From Aquarana catesbeiana (Eukaryota > Chordata > Amphibia > Anura > Ranidae), in assembly GCF_042186555.1 (NCBI RefSeq), contig NC_133331.1, positions 89,501 through 153,500 on the forward strand: a DNA stretch of 64,000 nt, written 5' to 3'. The translations under genes and the position numbers were made by a program. Of the stretch, positions 1-12,020 are shown in pieces (position 1 is the stretch's first letter; each line of letters opens with the position of its first letter). The notes beneath the pieces were generated by a model. The model was not told the origin of the DNA, did not search any database, and worked only from the letters and a program-made list of their open reading frames with translations.

Positions 1-2
1 TA

Positions 3-1205
3 AAGACTTTATCCAACCTACACGTACATAGACCATACACCCACTTTCCTCCCACAAGGGTTCAGTCTACAAAGTTATGTGTATTCTGCGATGCTTCAGT
101 TAAAGCAATAGGAGCAGTAACCTACCTCAAGTCAGTAGACATCGAGGGCCAAGTTCATATTGGGTTTGTTATGGGCAAAGCCAAGCTAGCACCATGTCCT
201 GAAACCACCATTCCAAGATTGGAACTGTGTGCTGCTGTACTAGCAGTAGAACTAGCAGAACTTATTACATCTGAGATGGATCTAGAACTCGAGGACACAG
301 AGTTTTACACAGACAGCAAGGTAGTGTTGGGTTACATTTACAACGAAAGTAGGAGATTCTATGTCTATGTACACAACAGAGTCCTAAGAATCAGGAAGTC
401 GACACAGCCCAACCAGTGGCATTATGTCTCAACTGATCATAACCCAGCAGATCATGCTACAAGGTCTGTACCAGCATCCTGTCTCAAAGACACTACATGG
501 CTCACAGGACCACCCTTCCTGCACAAGTCAGTGCCTACCACTCCAGTAAGGGAGACATATGTACTGCTAGAACCTGAATCTGACTCAGATATCCGTCCTC
601 AGGTTTCCACACTACATACAACAATTTCTAACCAACTGTTGGGATCCAAGCGCTTCCTCAAATTCTCCACTTGGAAGTCCTTACAAAGAGCTACTGCTTC
701 AAAACTCACACATGAGACTCTGACAACCTTCATGGCTGAAGTATCAGCTGTAATGAATGCCAGACCTTTGACATCTATACCTAATGATCCTGAAGATCCT
801 TTCTTGCTTACACCTTCCACTTTGCTCACTCAGAAAGTTGAGGTGATCACAGCTCCTCCAGTCAATCTAGACACAAAGGACTTATACAGATGTCAATGGA
901 AAAGAGTACAAGTGTTAGCTGACACCTTTTGGAACAAGTGGAAGAAACAATACTTGTCTAATCTACAGACCAGGAACAAGTGGCAAGACAGCAAACCCAA
1001 CTTACAGCCTGGTGCCATCGTTCTCATGAAAGACTCTCAATCGAGGAGAAACGAGTGGCCTTTGGGTCTGATAACCCAAGTGTTTCCCAGTGAAGATGGA
1101 AACGTCAGGAAAGTTGAGCTCAAAGTTATTAGGCAAGGCCAGCCTAAACTTTTCCTCAGACCTGTTTCTAAACTTATTTTGTTACTCTCCTCCGGAGTGC
1201 CATGA
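3..1205 (+). pseudogene. BEL/Pao retrotransposon pol fragment: RNase H fused to integrase C-terminus
   Basis: The frame is open from the window edge, so the 5' end lies outside. Residues before the first ATG (171) include CVFCDAS, the first RNase H acidic motif, followed by PRLELCAAVLAVELA, FYTDSKVVLGYI and DHNPADHATRS, the usual BEL/Pao RNase H signature. From about nt 690 the protein jumps to the end of integrase: VMNARPLTSI, the FWNKWKKQYL helix and a terminal domain ending in the PGAIVLMKD and RQGQPKLFLRPVSKL region (DUF5641-like). The zinc-binding region and catalytic core of integrase, several hundred residues in intact elements, are missing, yet the join keeps the frame. It ends 32 bp before a putative LTR. 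It could supply RNase H at most and cannot integrate itself. Family assignment is secure from motifs; whether the fusion is transcribed is unknown. Confidence 0.85.
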
Positions 1206-1237
1206 TGTGTGGTATCCGTGGGAAACCAAGCGGGGAG

Positions 1238-1692
1238 TGTCATGCCTTCTGTAATAAGGCTTGTGATTTTCCTATTGACTTTTTGATTTAATTAGATTGC
1301 TCTATGCTGCCATCTAGTGACCATTTTGCATAACTGCACTATATCTATTTCATGTAGTCATTTAGTATAGCAGGTTAGATTTGGTACATGAAAGCCTCCG
1401 TACTTTCAATCCCATCAGGCCTTGCATCAGCTTCCTCCACCATTTTCATCTTTTCCTACCATGGAAGCATACACATCTGCTGCTAAGCTCTACGTTAGCC
1501 ATCCGGATCCATCTTCGGTATGTTTACTAATTGTATCTTCAGCTAGATAGATAGATAGGTAGGCACTAATTGTATGATCTTTATTAATTGCATTTTGTCT
1601 GTATCTGTTACAGTTTTACTCTATCTTGTATCAATAAAAGTTCAAAAGGATTCTGCGCCTACTGGAATGCATTGGTATGAGAGGAGTTAACA
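1238..1692 (+). mobile_element. 3' LTR of the BEL/Pao element (end uncertain)
   Basis: A purine-rich tract (AAGCGGGGAG) precedes TGTCATGCC, the likely LTR start, 32 bp after the pol stop codon. AATAAA lies at 1633-1638. The LTR should end in CA; AACA at 1692 and ATAACA at 1737 both fit and no second LTR is present in the window to decide. Confidence 0.5.
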
Positions 1693-2336
1693 GTGTGCCC
1701 GAATACACCTCAGTCACGTGTAGTGAGGGGCATAACACTGAGTGAGTGAGGTCAGAGGTGACCGGACATCCGGACAGCACACACGGGGAGGAGAAACGTT
1801 CCCGCCAGCCGGCCCTATAGGGTTTGGGTATTTTTTATGTCTGTTGTTTTGTTTGTTTTTCTCTTCCAGGGTGTGGCGGTTTGGTCTTTGGAGGCATTTT
1901 TAAATAAACTACTTTAATCAGATGATTGGGACACATCAGAGGTAGGGGTCCCGGTGGAATGCCAGTTATGGTGGGTTATCTGGTGTATCTGTAGAGTGTG
2001 GATTGTCCCGAGTCGGTTCAGTGGGGGAGGAACCTTGGAAATCATTTATACCGATACAAGGAAATATTTTGAGATTTAGTGCCTCCAAGGATCAGCAACC
2101 AAAAGGTTATGTTTTTCTTTGGATTTTGTATTATTTACATAATTGTTTATTTTAATAAAGGGGCCGATAAACGGCCAGTTTAATCCCACCCTTTGTGTCA
2201 GTATATATTTTCAGTAATTAAAGTGGGACAATGGTATAGAGGTACAGTAAGAGACAAAGAGTCGGGACACATCTGGGTTACCTCTCCATGCTGTGTGCAA
2301 TGCACGTGTTGGTTTACAGGTGGTGAGCACTGGAGG

Positions 2337-2341
<5 letters not shown>
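1693..2341. other. Unassigned interspersed DNA
   Basis: No reliable coding signal. It contains an AATAAA-like end and a short GGCCGATAAACGGCC imperfect palindrome near 2162. It may be flank or part of another repeat. Confidence 0.3.

Positions 2342-2404
<63 letters not shown>
2342..2404. repeat. (TA)n microsatellite
   Basis: About 31 uninterrupted TA dinucleotides. Apparent Ile-Tyr open frames over it on both strands are artefacts. Confidence 0.95.
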
Positions 2405-2412
<8 letters not shown>

Positions 2413-3673
2413 GCCTCCTCACTGCCTATGTCGGAGGCGGTGGCGTACAATCATGAGTTGTTATTAAAACAAAATAAGGTGAAGGGGATCCATGATCCCA
2501 ATAAAATGCTCCCTATGGGGCTTATTACTGAATTGAGTTTCAATGTATTTTTGTATGTAGGTTGGGATCTCATGAAACATCATGATGGAAAACATTTACC
2601 TGTTATACTCTTCGCCTATTTGGTGTATATATGTAGGGCCCGGCTCCTGATGGGCAGGTGCTATCTATGTAAATTTAAGTTTGTCTGAAGCTGTAGTTTA
2701 GCTCAGACTAATTATGGTAAATTCTCTGGTTTCTGTATCAGTTCAGCTGGGTTGTGTCAGTTTCCACTTGGCCGTGGGTGTCGCTGTGCCACCTGTAAGT
2801 GTTGGAAATGCAACAGGCTGGATGTATTGGGTACCCCTTTTACTCAGAAATAACCCGGTGGCAGTGGTTCGATCGCCGTGCATTTTGGGTAAGGGTACTT
2901 AAGGTACAGGCGCCAATTTCTCTGGGTTCGTTCCCGACCTGAAGGCCCTCCTGGCCCAAGGTGTGCCGTGGCAGCTCTGCTGTCCATGGGGCCGGCTGGC
3001 CCGAAGCTTTGCTACTACAGAAGTAGGCCCAGGAGTTCTGGGGTCTGCTGATCCAGAGGTTGGTCCTGTGCTGTCTTGCCTGTGGGGAGAAGCCGATCGA
3101 TTGAAGGAAACCAAGGGAGGACTTCTCTAGAGGTGACCGAGCAAAGTATGCTGGTATCTCAGGAGAAGCCTGGAAACTCAATTGAAGGATGCACCCCGGG
3201 TCACCTACCTCACAGTATCGCCGGATCGGCTGAAAGAAACTGGTACTGTGCAATTATGCTTTAATCTTGCAAAAGTTCGCTTACGCCATCCTGTGGCAGA
3301 GGATTGTAACGTGATTTTTCAAGTCTGTGGCAGAGACGATGTCCGAGCATTGCACCGGCTACTAGGTCAGTGAGAGAGACCTATCCGGTGACTGCTATAT
3401 CCAGTTGAGGAAACCATTTGTCCTCTGGATCGAAGAAATACCCTGATCCGCAATACCAGGTATCTGAATCTCCCTTAACTCTCCATCCCTCTGTCTGACT
3501 TTGTTAAATAAAAGAACTGAAGAAAAGGAAACTAAGTGTTTGGTGCAGACATCATTGAACATTTCTCTAATGGGACCCCTGTGATGGACACGGTGAAACA
3601 TTGAGGTAACGGGAAGACCCGAAAATTTAAACAGCAGCTCCTTCGGGGGTAGGTGCTACATAGATATATATAT
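2405..3673. other. Unassigned; 3' part resembles an LTR end
   Basis: No coding region recognised. AATAAA at 3507-3512 and a terminal GCTACA at 3655-3660 resemble the 3' end of an LTR, similar in its last bases to the solo LTR ending at 16137. A start (perhaps TGTAG near 2690) and a target duplication could not be established. Confidence 0.25.
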
Positions 3674-3960
3674 AGTGTATCTCAAAAAAGTGAGTACACC
3701 CCTCACAGTTGTAAATCTTTTCTCCTATCTTTTCATGTGACAACACTGAAGAAATGACACTTGTCTACAATGTAAAGTAGTGAGTGTACAGCTTGTATAA
3801 CAGTGTAAATTTGCTGTCCCCTCAAAATAACTCAGAGACTGGACCGCAGGGTAGTATTCCAACATGATAACAACCCCAAACACACCTCCAAGACCACCAC
3901 TGCCTTGCTAAAGAAGCTGAGGGTACAATCTTATGAGGACCCCCTTTCTTGACCTCAGAC
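3674..3960 (+). mobile_element. Tc1/mariner relic: left terminal repeat plus transposase scrap
   Basis: AGTGTATCTCAAAAAAGTGAG begins a sequence matching Tc1-like inverted terminal repeats of fish and frogs, and it sits beside a TATATATA tract as expected for TA insertion. From 3851 the plus strand reads VVFQHDNNPKHTSKTTT, the second catalytic aspartate block of a Tc1 DD34E transposase, then stops soon afterwards. The first catalytic block and the DNA-binding domain are deleted, so the copy is dead. Confidence 0.75.
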
Positions 3961-4105
3961 ATAAGATCCTGTCTGGATTAGCTGCTTCATAGTGACAGAG
4001 CAGTAGGCCAAAGGAACTTTATATAGCAACATCATGAGCAAACAGGATTCTCCAAAACCAAACCGCTGCAGGGAGCAGTTGCTGGGTGTCAGGATGATGT
4101 CCCCC

Positions 4106-4690
4106 CTAGTGACGGGCCAAGGTGTTCAACCATTGTGAGGCCTCATTAGGGGAAGTGAAGAATCGAACACTTTCGCCGTCTTGAACACGAAGCCGGGCAG
4201 GAAATAGCATAGAGTCCCTTGGCTCTGAGTGCTTGCTTCACCACGTCGAAGGACTTGCGCTGCTTCTGGGTGTCCACCGAGAAGTCCGGGAAGAACATCA
4301 GCTGGGCCTCCTCATGTCGGATATCCACCATCTTGCGGGATTCGCAAAGTATCAGGTCTCGGTCTCTAGTTCAGCAGCCGAAATATAAACGTGCGAGGTG
4401 GGGCCCCGGGAGGGCCTCCGGCTGGTGGCATCCTGAGGGCCCTCTCAACAGCAAAATAGGGGGAGAAAGCTGCCTGTGGAAACAGTGAGCGTAGCAGCCG
4501 CTCAGTATAGGTGGACGCGTCAGAGCCCTCCGACCCCTCAGGGAGTCCTATAATCCTCAGATTATTGCGTCGATTACGGTTTTCAGAATCCTCGGCCCTT
4601 GCCTCCAGATGTTTCACCCTCACTTGCAGAGTTTGCAGGGAGGCCGAGTGATCTCTGACCGTATCTTCTGTGTCTTCTATTGCTCACCTC
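4106..4690 (-). pseudogene. L1-clade LINE ORF1 fragment
   Basis: Read on the minus strand from about 4685, the frame gives a short coiled-coil-like stretch (ASLQTLQVRVKHLEARAED), then ENRNRRNNLRIIGLPEG at the coiled-coil to RRM junction, the FAVERALRMP block and PPRTFIFRLLN. After one frame change it continues as MVDIRHEEAQLMFFPDFSVDTQ, RKSFDVVKQALRAKGL, and after another as FPARLRVQDG to a stop at 4106. This order matches L1/Tx1 ORF1 proteins (nucleic-acid chaperones of the LINE ribonucleoprotein). At least two frameshifts and lack of an N-terminus mark it as a relic. The sequence is not close to the other ORF1 at 32338. Confidence 0.8.
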
Positions 4691-4848
4691 GCCTACGTGT
4701 ACGGCCGCACCACCTGGACTGATCTGGGTATTGCTCGGTCTGCGGTGGTCAAAACGTCGCCTGCTCCGTGTCCGCATCCGCAGGAGGAGGTCGGGAGGGG
4801 TCTCGAATGGGTGAGAAGATTACCAGGATGGGGTAGCAGGATATACAG

Positions 4849-4956
4849 GTGTACATGAGACCTGACACTCAGCCGTGTACATGAGACCTGACACTCAGCT
4901 GTGTACATGAGACCTGACGCTCAGCCGTGTACATGAGACCTGACACTCAGCCGTGT
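4849..4956. repeat. 26-bp minisatellite, 4 copies
   Basis: Four tandem units beginning GTGTACATGAGACCTG, differing at one or two positions. Confidence 0.9.
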
Positions 4957-5240
4957 ACAACACCCCCCATAACTGACACCCTCCCCCCCAACATGCACCC
5001 CTGACCAGTCACTTCAACACCCCCCATAACTGACACCCTCCCACCCCCAACATGCACCCCTGACCAGTCACTTCAACACCCCCCATAACTGCCACCCTCC
5101 ACCCCCAACATACACCCCTGACCAGTCACCTCAACACCCCCCATAACTGACACCCTCCCACCCCCAACGTGCACCCCTGAACAGTCACTTCAACACCCCC
5201 CATAACTGCCACCCTCCCACCCCCAACGTGCACCCCTGAA
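4957..5240. repeat. ~59-bp minisatellite, about 5 copies
   Basis: Units contain ACACCCCCCATAACTG, GCACCCCTGA and CAGTCACTTCA with a 58-60 bp period. The array abuts the preceding 26-bp array and shares its last GTGTACA. Confidence 0.9.
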
Positions 5241-5371
5241 ATTCGCTGATCCCCCCCCTTCCTGTAAAACATCACTTCCAGGTCCTGGTGTCGCTTTCCC
5301 CAGCCAGTATGGCCAAGGAGGAAGCTAATGGAGCACAATCTGCACTATGTTAGCTTCTCTGAATGACAGGT

Positions 5372-5406
5372 GAGACATCAGGGGTCTAAAAGACCCCTGA
5401 TGTCTC
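5372..5406. repeat. Perfect 16-bp inverted repeat with AAA loop
   Basis: Arm GAGACATCAGGGGTCT at 5372-5387 is the exact reverse complement of 5391-5406. It is followed by TTTAAAGAGAACCCGTCACC, which I recall as a recurrent frog repeat end, so it is probably the terminus of a non-autonomous transposon. Confidence 0.8.
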
Positions 5407-6231
5407 TTTAAAGAGAACCCGTCACCAAAAAAATCATCACCTGGGGGACCAAGAAAATCATCATATGGGGGACTATTTGTCACCTATGTGATGACAAATA
5501 AAGTATAGTTAAAATACTTTGATTACGATATATGTTACATATTCCAGATTGAGGTCAATAATTCTCGGGGCGTTATTCACAGTTATCTCTAAACTGATGA
5601 CCTATAGGGGGCTTTTAAAGTGTCACCTATGGACAATGTAGCGTACTGAATTTTGTCGCCGTTTCACGGGCGCATGCAAGGCTTGGACATGTTGGGTATC
5701 CATTTACTCAGCCCAATCTCATCTTTTATATTTGACCAAAAAATGAAAAATACATTGCAATCATGTGACCTAAATTTAACTTTATTGTATTTTTTACTTA
5801 CACTTTTGGGTTCCACAAACCGATAATATCATGTGACATAAAAAAGGAACCACCGCTATCTTATTCCCCAGGGTTGTTGTTTTCAGAAAATATATAATAA
5901 TATAATTTCATATATAATATTGACTTTTTTAACTAATAATCTTCAGGCCTAAAATAATTTGGCAGCAAAAGAGTTAATAATGACGTTCCAATAAATGTTA
6001 CAATAATGGCTCAGAAAGACAACCTCTACCATACACCAGGATGCCGCTGTCAGGGCCGAAACTAGGGGGGGACAGGGAGGGCTTCTGCCCCAGGTGACGC
6101 ATCTATAGGGGGGATGCCACCCCCACCCGCACTTCTCTAAGGGTGTCACTGCCGCCCAATCAAGTTTAATGGACAGGCAGGTCTCCCTCTCAGTGTCCAA
6201 ACAGCCTATGTCTTTTCTGCGTGAGGCATCC
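5407..6231. other. AT-rich interspersed DNA, no gene seen
   Basis: Multiple short A/T runs and no convincing exon. The 3' part (6050-6230) is a G-rich lead-in to the next array. Confidence 0.4.
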
Positions 6232-7345
6232 CAGAGAACCCCTGGGCTGCAGAGGGTGCAGTAAAGTCCCTGGGCTGATGGGGGTGCAGAAGAGGCCCTG
6301 GACTGGGTGGTGAAGTGGAGGCCCTGGGCTAATGGAGAGTGCAGTGGAGGCCTTGGGCTGGGGAGTGCGGAGGAGACTCTGACCTGGGGGGGCACAGAGG
6401 AGACCCTGGACTTTGAGGATGTAGAGGAGGTCCTGGGCTGGAGGGGGCGCAGAGGAGGCCCTGGACTTGGGGGATGCAGAGGAGGACCTGGGCTGGAGGG
6501 GCTGGAAGAGGCCCTGACCTGGGAGGGTGCAGGGGAGACCCTGGACTTGGGGGATGCAGAGGAGGACCTGGGCTGGAGGGGCTGGAAGAGGCCCTGACCT
6601 GGGGGGGTGCAGAGGAGACCCTGGACATGGGAGATGCAGAGAAGGTCCTGGGCTGGAGGGGCTGGAAGTGGCCCTGACCTGGGGGGGTGCAGAGGAGACC
6701 CTGGACTTGGGGGATGCAGAGAAGGTCCTGGGCTGAAGAGGGGAACAGAGGAGGCCCTGACCTGGGGGGAGGGTGCAGAGGAGACCCTGGACTTGGGGGA
6801 TGCAGAGGAGGTACTGGGCTGGGGGGGGGTGCAGAGGAGGCCCTGGACTGGGGGGTGTAGAGGAGGCCCTGGATTTGGGGGATGCAGAGAAGGTCCTGGG
6901 CTGGAGGGGGCACAGAGGAGGCCCTGACCTGGGGGGGGGGGGGGTGCAGAGGAGGTACTGGGCTGGGAGGGGGGGTGTAGAGGAGGCCCTGGACTGGGGG
7001 GTGTAGAGGAGGCCCTGGACTTGAAACGTGGGGTTGATAAAGGACCTGGATTCGGAGAGCAGTGTGCAGAGGAGGCTCTGAACTTGGGGTGGGCTGTAAA
7101 GGAGGCCTTGGACTAGAGGAGGAGTGCAGAGGAGGCCTTGGACTAGGGGGTTGGGTGCAGAGGAGGCCATTGACTAGGAAATGGTGGTTGGTGTGGCAAA
7201 GGCCCCTGGATAAGGGGGGTACAAGGAAGATACTGGACTAGGTGAGGGGGTGCCTGTAGACCCCAGATTAGGAGAGGGGGTGTCTGGAGGCCCTGGACTA
7301 TGAGATGGGGATCGTGGAGACCCTCTGGACTAGGAAAGAGGGTGC
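6232..7345. repeat. G-rich minisatellite (~35-40 bp units)
   Basis: Degenerate units built from GCAGAGGAGGCCCTGGACT and TGGGGGGTG or CTGGGCTGGAGG. Runs of 5-11 G recur, so the plus strand has many potential quadruplex tracts. Proline/serine/glutamine-rich open frames on the minus strand are a consequence of the repeat. Confidence 0.9.
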
Positions 7346-8747
7346 CTGAAGGACCTTCCAAATGGGGACATTTATCAATTGTCACAAGTAATGCCAAACA
7401 GGAGCAGAGAGACAGATCATGTGATCGATTTATTAAAGGAGAAGTACAGCTTAAGACTGTTTGGTTGAACTTCTCCTGTTGATCACATCAGTGCAGATTG
7501 TTTTGCTCTCCTGTGACCCATTTTCAGCCCTCGGCTGATGTCAGTCGGTCCAGGCGGGGAAAGATCGCACCCATATAGTTGGGATCCGCCCACTTGCCTG
7601 GACCGGCAGCCAGCTCAGCCTCTCAGCGGGTGGCTCCCCCTCCTCCACAGCCCAGTGTTTAGGTGAACCACGTGGGGGGGGGAGGGGGGCAGAGCAGAGA
7701 GCCAGAGACTGACAGCCACCATCTCTCTGCTCAGGGAGCTCAGAGAACTGAGTGATCGGCTGTGTTTGATTACTCGGTTCTCAGCCTTAGAGCCGGCGGG
7801 GGACGGATGTAGTCTCCACCTAGGTAAGTATGATTCATAAATAAAATCCCCATTCTTCTCTTTTAATTAGCCGACATCTCCTCTTTCCTTCTATCACACA
7901 TGACAATTAGGCCTCATTCACATTGAGAATATGCGTCCATGTCCAGTGTGATGGGCGGGTACCGCGGTACTTGGTGTTCTGTACATCCCTATGCAGGCAG
8001 TCCAGTCAAAGTCAATTGGGATGCAGCAGCTGCATGGACATAGTGGAATGTGAAGATGTGACATACAGACAGGAAGGGATGCATGTATCCCAACAGTGTC
8101 TGCATTCAGTGCACTCACTTCGATAGGAGAAGCATATAGGACCTGTCTCAGGGCCTGTCTGAATGACCCCCTAGGGGAATTTATCAAAACTAGAGCAGAG
8201 TTTACATGGCAGCCAGCTGTTCCACATTCTGACTGCACCAGTTTTTTTATAAATTCCCCTCGCTGTGCTTTACATTTCTCACTCCTGACTACTGCATTCT
8301 AAGTACAGCACATTCTTTCTTAAAGGGGTTGTAAAGGCAGAAGGTGCATTCTAAACATGAAGGTAAAAAACCTTCTGTGTGCCCCTTCCCCCTAATACTT
8401 ACCTGAGCCCCCTCTCCAGGCATGGACTGGCCATCGGGACTACTGGGAGTTTCCCGGTGGGCCGATGGCTCAGTGGACCAGTCAGGTGCGGTCCTGGAGC
8501 CGCTCCTCACAGATAGTGAGTGATCGCGATTTCACTCCTGTCAGGAGGAGCAGCTTCCATCACTTGCTGGAGAGAGCATTAGGCGTTATGCTCCCTCCAG
8601 CCTGCAGGGGGCGATAGACCAATGGTAGACTTTCCTTCCTGTCTCCCCTATCACTTGTTATCACATGACTGGAGAGAGGAATGAGAAGCTGCCTTCAAAA
8701 CTGTGAGTACATGTGGGAGGGGGAGGAGAGGGAGGACTCTCTGATAT
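7346..8747. other. Interspersed repeat fragments, no gene seen
   Basis: Segments at about 7435-7560 (GGAGAAGTACAGC) and 8320-8410 (TTAAAGGGGTTGTAAAGG) match, from memory, short repeats abundant in ranid frogs. 8125-8245 carries an inverted TTTATAAATTCCCCT/AGGGGAATTTATCAAA pair typical of a MITE. No splice-flanked coding segment was found. Confidence 0.4.
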
Positions 8748-10433
8748 GAAGGGACTTCTGATGAGGACTCTCTGATATGAAGGGACTGCTGGTGGGGACT
8801 CTGATGTGATGGGGACTTCTGATGGGGACTCTGATATGAAGGGACTTCTGATGGGGACTCTCTGATGTGAAGGGACTTCTGATGGGGACTCTGATGTGAT
8901 GGGGACTTCTGATGGGGACTCGCTGATGTGAAGGGACTTCTGATGGGGACTCTGATGTGAAGGGACTTCTGATGGGGACTCTGATGTGAAGGGACTTCTG
9001 ATGGGGACTCTGATGTGAAGGGACTTCTGATGGGGACTCTGCTGTGAAGGGCTTCTGATGGGGACTCTCTGATGTGAAAGGGACTTCTGATAGGGACTCT
9101 GATGTGAAAGGGTCTTCTGATAGGGACTCTGATGTGAAAGGGACTTCTTATGGGGACTCTGATGTGAAGGGGACTGCTGATGGGGACTCTGATGTGAAGG
9201 GGACTGCTGATGGGGACTCTGATGTGAAGGGGACTGCTGATGGGGACTCTGATGTGAAGGGGACTTCTGATAGGGACTCTGATGTGAAGGGGACTTCTGA
9301 TAGGGACTCTGATGTGAAAGGGACTTCTGATAGGGACTCTGATGTGATGGGGACTTCTGATGGGGACTCTGATGTGAAAGGGACTTCTGATGAGGACTCT
9401 GATGTGAAGGGGACTTCTGATGGGGACTCTGATGTGAAGGGGACTTCTGATGAGGACTCTCTGATGTAAAGGGACTTGTGAAAGGACTTCATATGGGGAC
9501 TCTGATGTGAAGGGGACTTCTTATGGGGACTCTGATGTGAAGGGACTTCTTATGGGGTCTCTGATGTGAAGGGACTTCTTATGGGGACTCTGATGTGAAG
9601 GAGATTTCTGATGGGGACTCTGATCTGAAGGGGACTTCTGATGGGGACTCTGATGTGAAAGGGACTTCTGATAGGGACTCTGATGTGAAGGGGACTTCTT
9701 ATGGGGACTCTGATGTGAAGGGACTTCTTATGGGGTCTCTGATGTGAAGGGACTTCTTATGGGGACTCTGATGTGAAGGGACTTCTTATGGGGTCTCTGA
9801 TGTGAAGGGACTTCTTATGGGGACTCTGATGTGAAGGAGATTTCTGATGGGGACTCTGATGTGAAGGGGACTGCTGATGGGGACTCTGATGTGAAAGGGA
9901 TTTCTGATGGGGACTCTGATGTGAAAGGGATTTCTGATGGGGACTCTGATGTGAAGGGGACTGCTGATGGGGACTCTGATGTGAAAGGGATTTCTGATGG
10001 GGACTCTGATGTGAAAGGGATTTCTGATGGGGACTCTGATGTGAAGGGGACTTCTGATGGGGACTCTGATGTGAAAGGGTCTTCTGATAGGGACTCTGAT
10101 GTGAAAGGGTCTTCTGATGGGGACTCTGATGTGAAAGGGTCTTCTGATAGGGACTCTGATCTGAAGGGACTTCTGATGGGGACTCTGATGTGAAGGGATT
10201 TCTGATGGGGACTCTGATGTGAAGGGGACTTCTGATGGGGACTCTGATGTGAAGGGGACTTCTGATGGGGACTCTGATGTGAAGGGATTTCTGATGGGGA
10301 CTCTGATGTGAAGGGGACTTCTGATGGGGACTCTGATGTGAAGGGGACTTCTGATGGGGACTCTGATGTGAAGGGGACTTCTGATGGGGACTCTGATCTG
10401 AAGGGACTTCTGATGGGGACTTCAAAGTAGAAT
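8748..10433. repeat. 30-bp minisatellite, ~56 copies
   Basis: Units contain GATGTGAAGGGGACTTCTGA and TGGGGACTCT. Most are 30 bp, with 29-bp variants that break the frame. Where the 30-bp length holds, a ten-residue repeat DVKGTSDGDS is open, giving frames of up to about 130 residues (9074-9469, 9831-10193); a Ser/Pro/Glu-rich frame is open on the other strand. No start context or flanking exon supports a protein. Confidence 0.93.
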
Positions 10434-10931
10434 AGCCCCTAACATTATAAATCCTCCCACACGTACAACATTTCTCCACAATATGACCGTGTTTTTTTCC
10501 GTGTAGAGAGTGCACAGTGTCACCACAATGCAGGGGTGGGCCGCAGAGAGGTCAGCTTTAGATCCTCTGTTACTAACAAACAGTACCCCATTAAACACTT
10601 CTGTGTGCGACCCACTATATTGTTTAATCACCTGCCCTTGCGGGAAGCAATATGTTAGTTGCACTATTCGCACATTTTCTATCACATTGCCCTGATTAAG
10701 AGTGGGGACACAAAACATCCGGTGCCGAGACATTATAAGCTGCATCATGATCGCAGCTTAAAGGGCACCTCATTTTTGATCATTGACAGGTATATGACGC
10801 CCTGGAGAGGAGGGGCTAAAACCAGAGGTGTCTCACAACTTGAGACCTTCTGGATTTACGAGTTACGTTCCTACTCGCCTTTTGGCATGAATATAGAATG
10901 GGACATTAACGCGTTCATCAGTCAAGCCTGA
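10434..10931 (+). pseudogene. Penelope-like element GIY-YIG endonuclease remnant
   Basis: The plus strand reads RIAPNIINPP, then VCDPLYCLITCPCGKQYVSC with the cysteine-rich GIY-YIG-type signature, then IRTFSI. A small deletion near 10680 shifts the frame, and the next frame continues HIALIKSGDTKHPVPRHY, PWRGGAKTRGVSQLETFWIY and SPFGMNIEWDIN to the stop at 10929. This residue order is that of the C-terminal nicking endonuclease of Penelope-like retroelements, which opens target DNA for the reverse transcriptase. The reverse-transcriptase part is absent: the 30-bp minisatellite lies immediately 5'. One frameshift makes it non-functional. The ribozyme-like motif 1.1 kb downstream supports the Penelope assignment. 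Confidence 0.75.
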
Positions 10932-12020
10932 TCTGATTAGATTTGCACTTTTAGCAATATGAGCGATTGATTGTTCTCTCTTTTTGTTCAGTATGAGTAT
11001 CTATATATGTTTTTATACACATATGTATATTAGTCATTTTCTTTTCTTGTGTATTATGATTTATTATGTGTGTTTTCATCATATATGTAACCCCACATGA
11101 GAGTCCATCCCAGGAGCGGTGCATTTATTCTCTTGCATCCTTTTACTGTTTGCAAGTGTTTTTAAATTGTCACTATTTTTACACACTCTTGCGCTTGGCA
11201 CATACAATTTTTATTTGAGTATTCATTATTTTTTACATATTTTTTTCATTTATTTATCTATATTGAATCTTCATGTCCTCCTATTTATCTATTTCACCAT
11301 TCTAGTCTTTTCGATCCCAATCATCATTAGAGGGGACTATTCCGAGCATAGTTTGGAACTCATAAATATTTACATTCCATTCTTAGTTTTTGCTATGACA
11401 CCAACGGGGATATTCCCTCTGTAACCTGTCATTTCATTCATACACTCATATTTTATATTTTAAATATTCTTTTATAAATATTAATTTTCCCCTTCTGGTT
11501 ATAGGTATTCCACACATGTAGTCACCCATGTGCCGCTTCTTAGGTCCATACTTCGGGTCCTATTACGCACATCACGGAGTGAGATTTTGTCCCTCCCTGC
11601 TTGTTGTACCCGGTCACGTGTACCCCTGAGTGAGTGATGACGTGTGACGCACGCTGCGAATTCGCATTCACGGGCCCTTTTCTCTTAGTGCGTTGCCGCA
11701 TGGTGACAATGCGCATGTCCGAGGGCCTCGAGTGCCGTCGGACGTGGGATGTTGTCTTGCACTCGGCCGCCGATGTATGTGGGTTACGCTGACGTAGATT
11801 GCCTCGCCCCTCACCCAGGACTTTTTCTATTGGATGATGCATTGAGGACCGTGTGGAACGCACGTTCACATTACCCAGTGTAGCATTGTGGAACGCACGC
11901 TGGATCGCCATCTTGAATACACTGGAAGTATGTTCTACACACACCGCAATGGCTGCGATTTTGACTCATGTTGGGGGTCACAATGTCTATAAATATGGGA
12001 CTAGCAGCAGTGGATGGACA
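10932..12020 (+). mobile_element. Penelope-like 3' region with CpG-rich stretch
   Basis: The 3' extension of the element is AT-rich to about 11530, then CpG-dense (11570-11890; many ACGCAC, GCGC and CACGTG words). TATAAAT at 11988-11994 lies just before the ribozyme-like motif. It has no host coding signal. Confidence 0.5.

Noticed and set aside
2193..2688. Ile-Tyr repeat frames
   Set aside because: Translation of the (TA)n microsatellite.
6190..7170. 326-residue proline/serine-rich minus-strand frame
   Set aside because: Lies wholly within the G-rich minisatellite, with no conserved domain.
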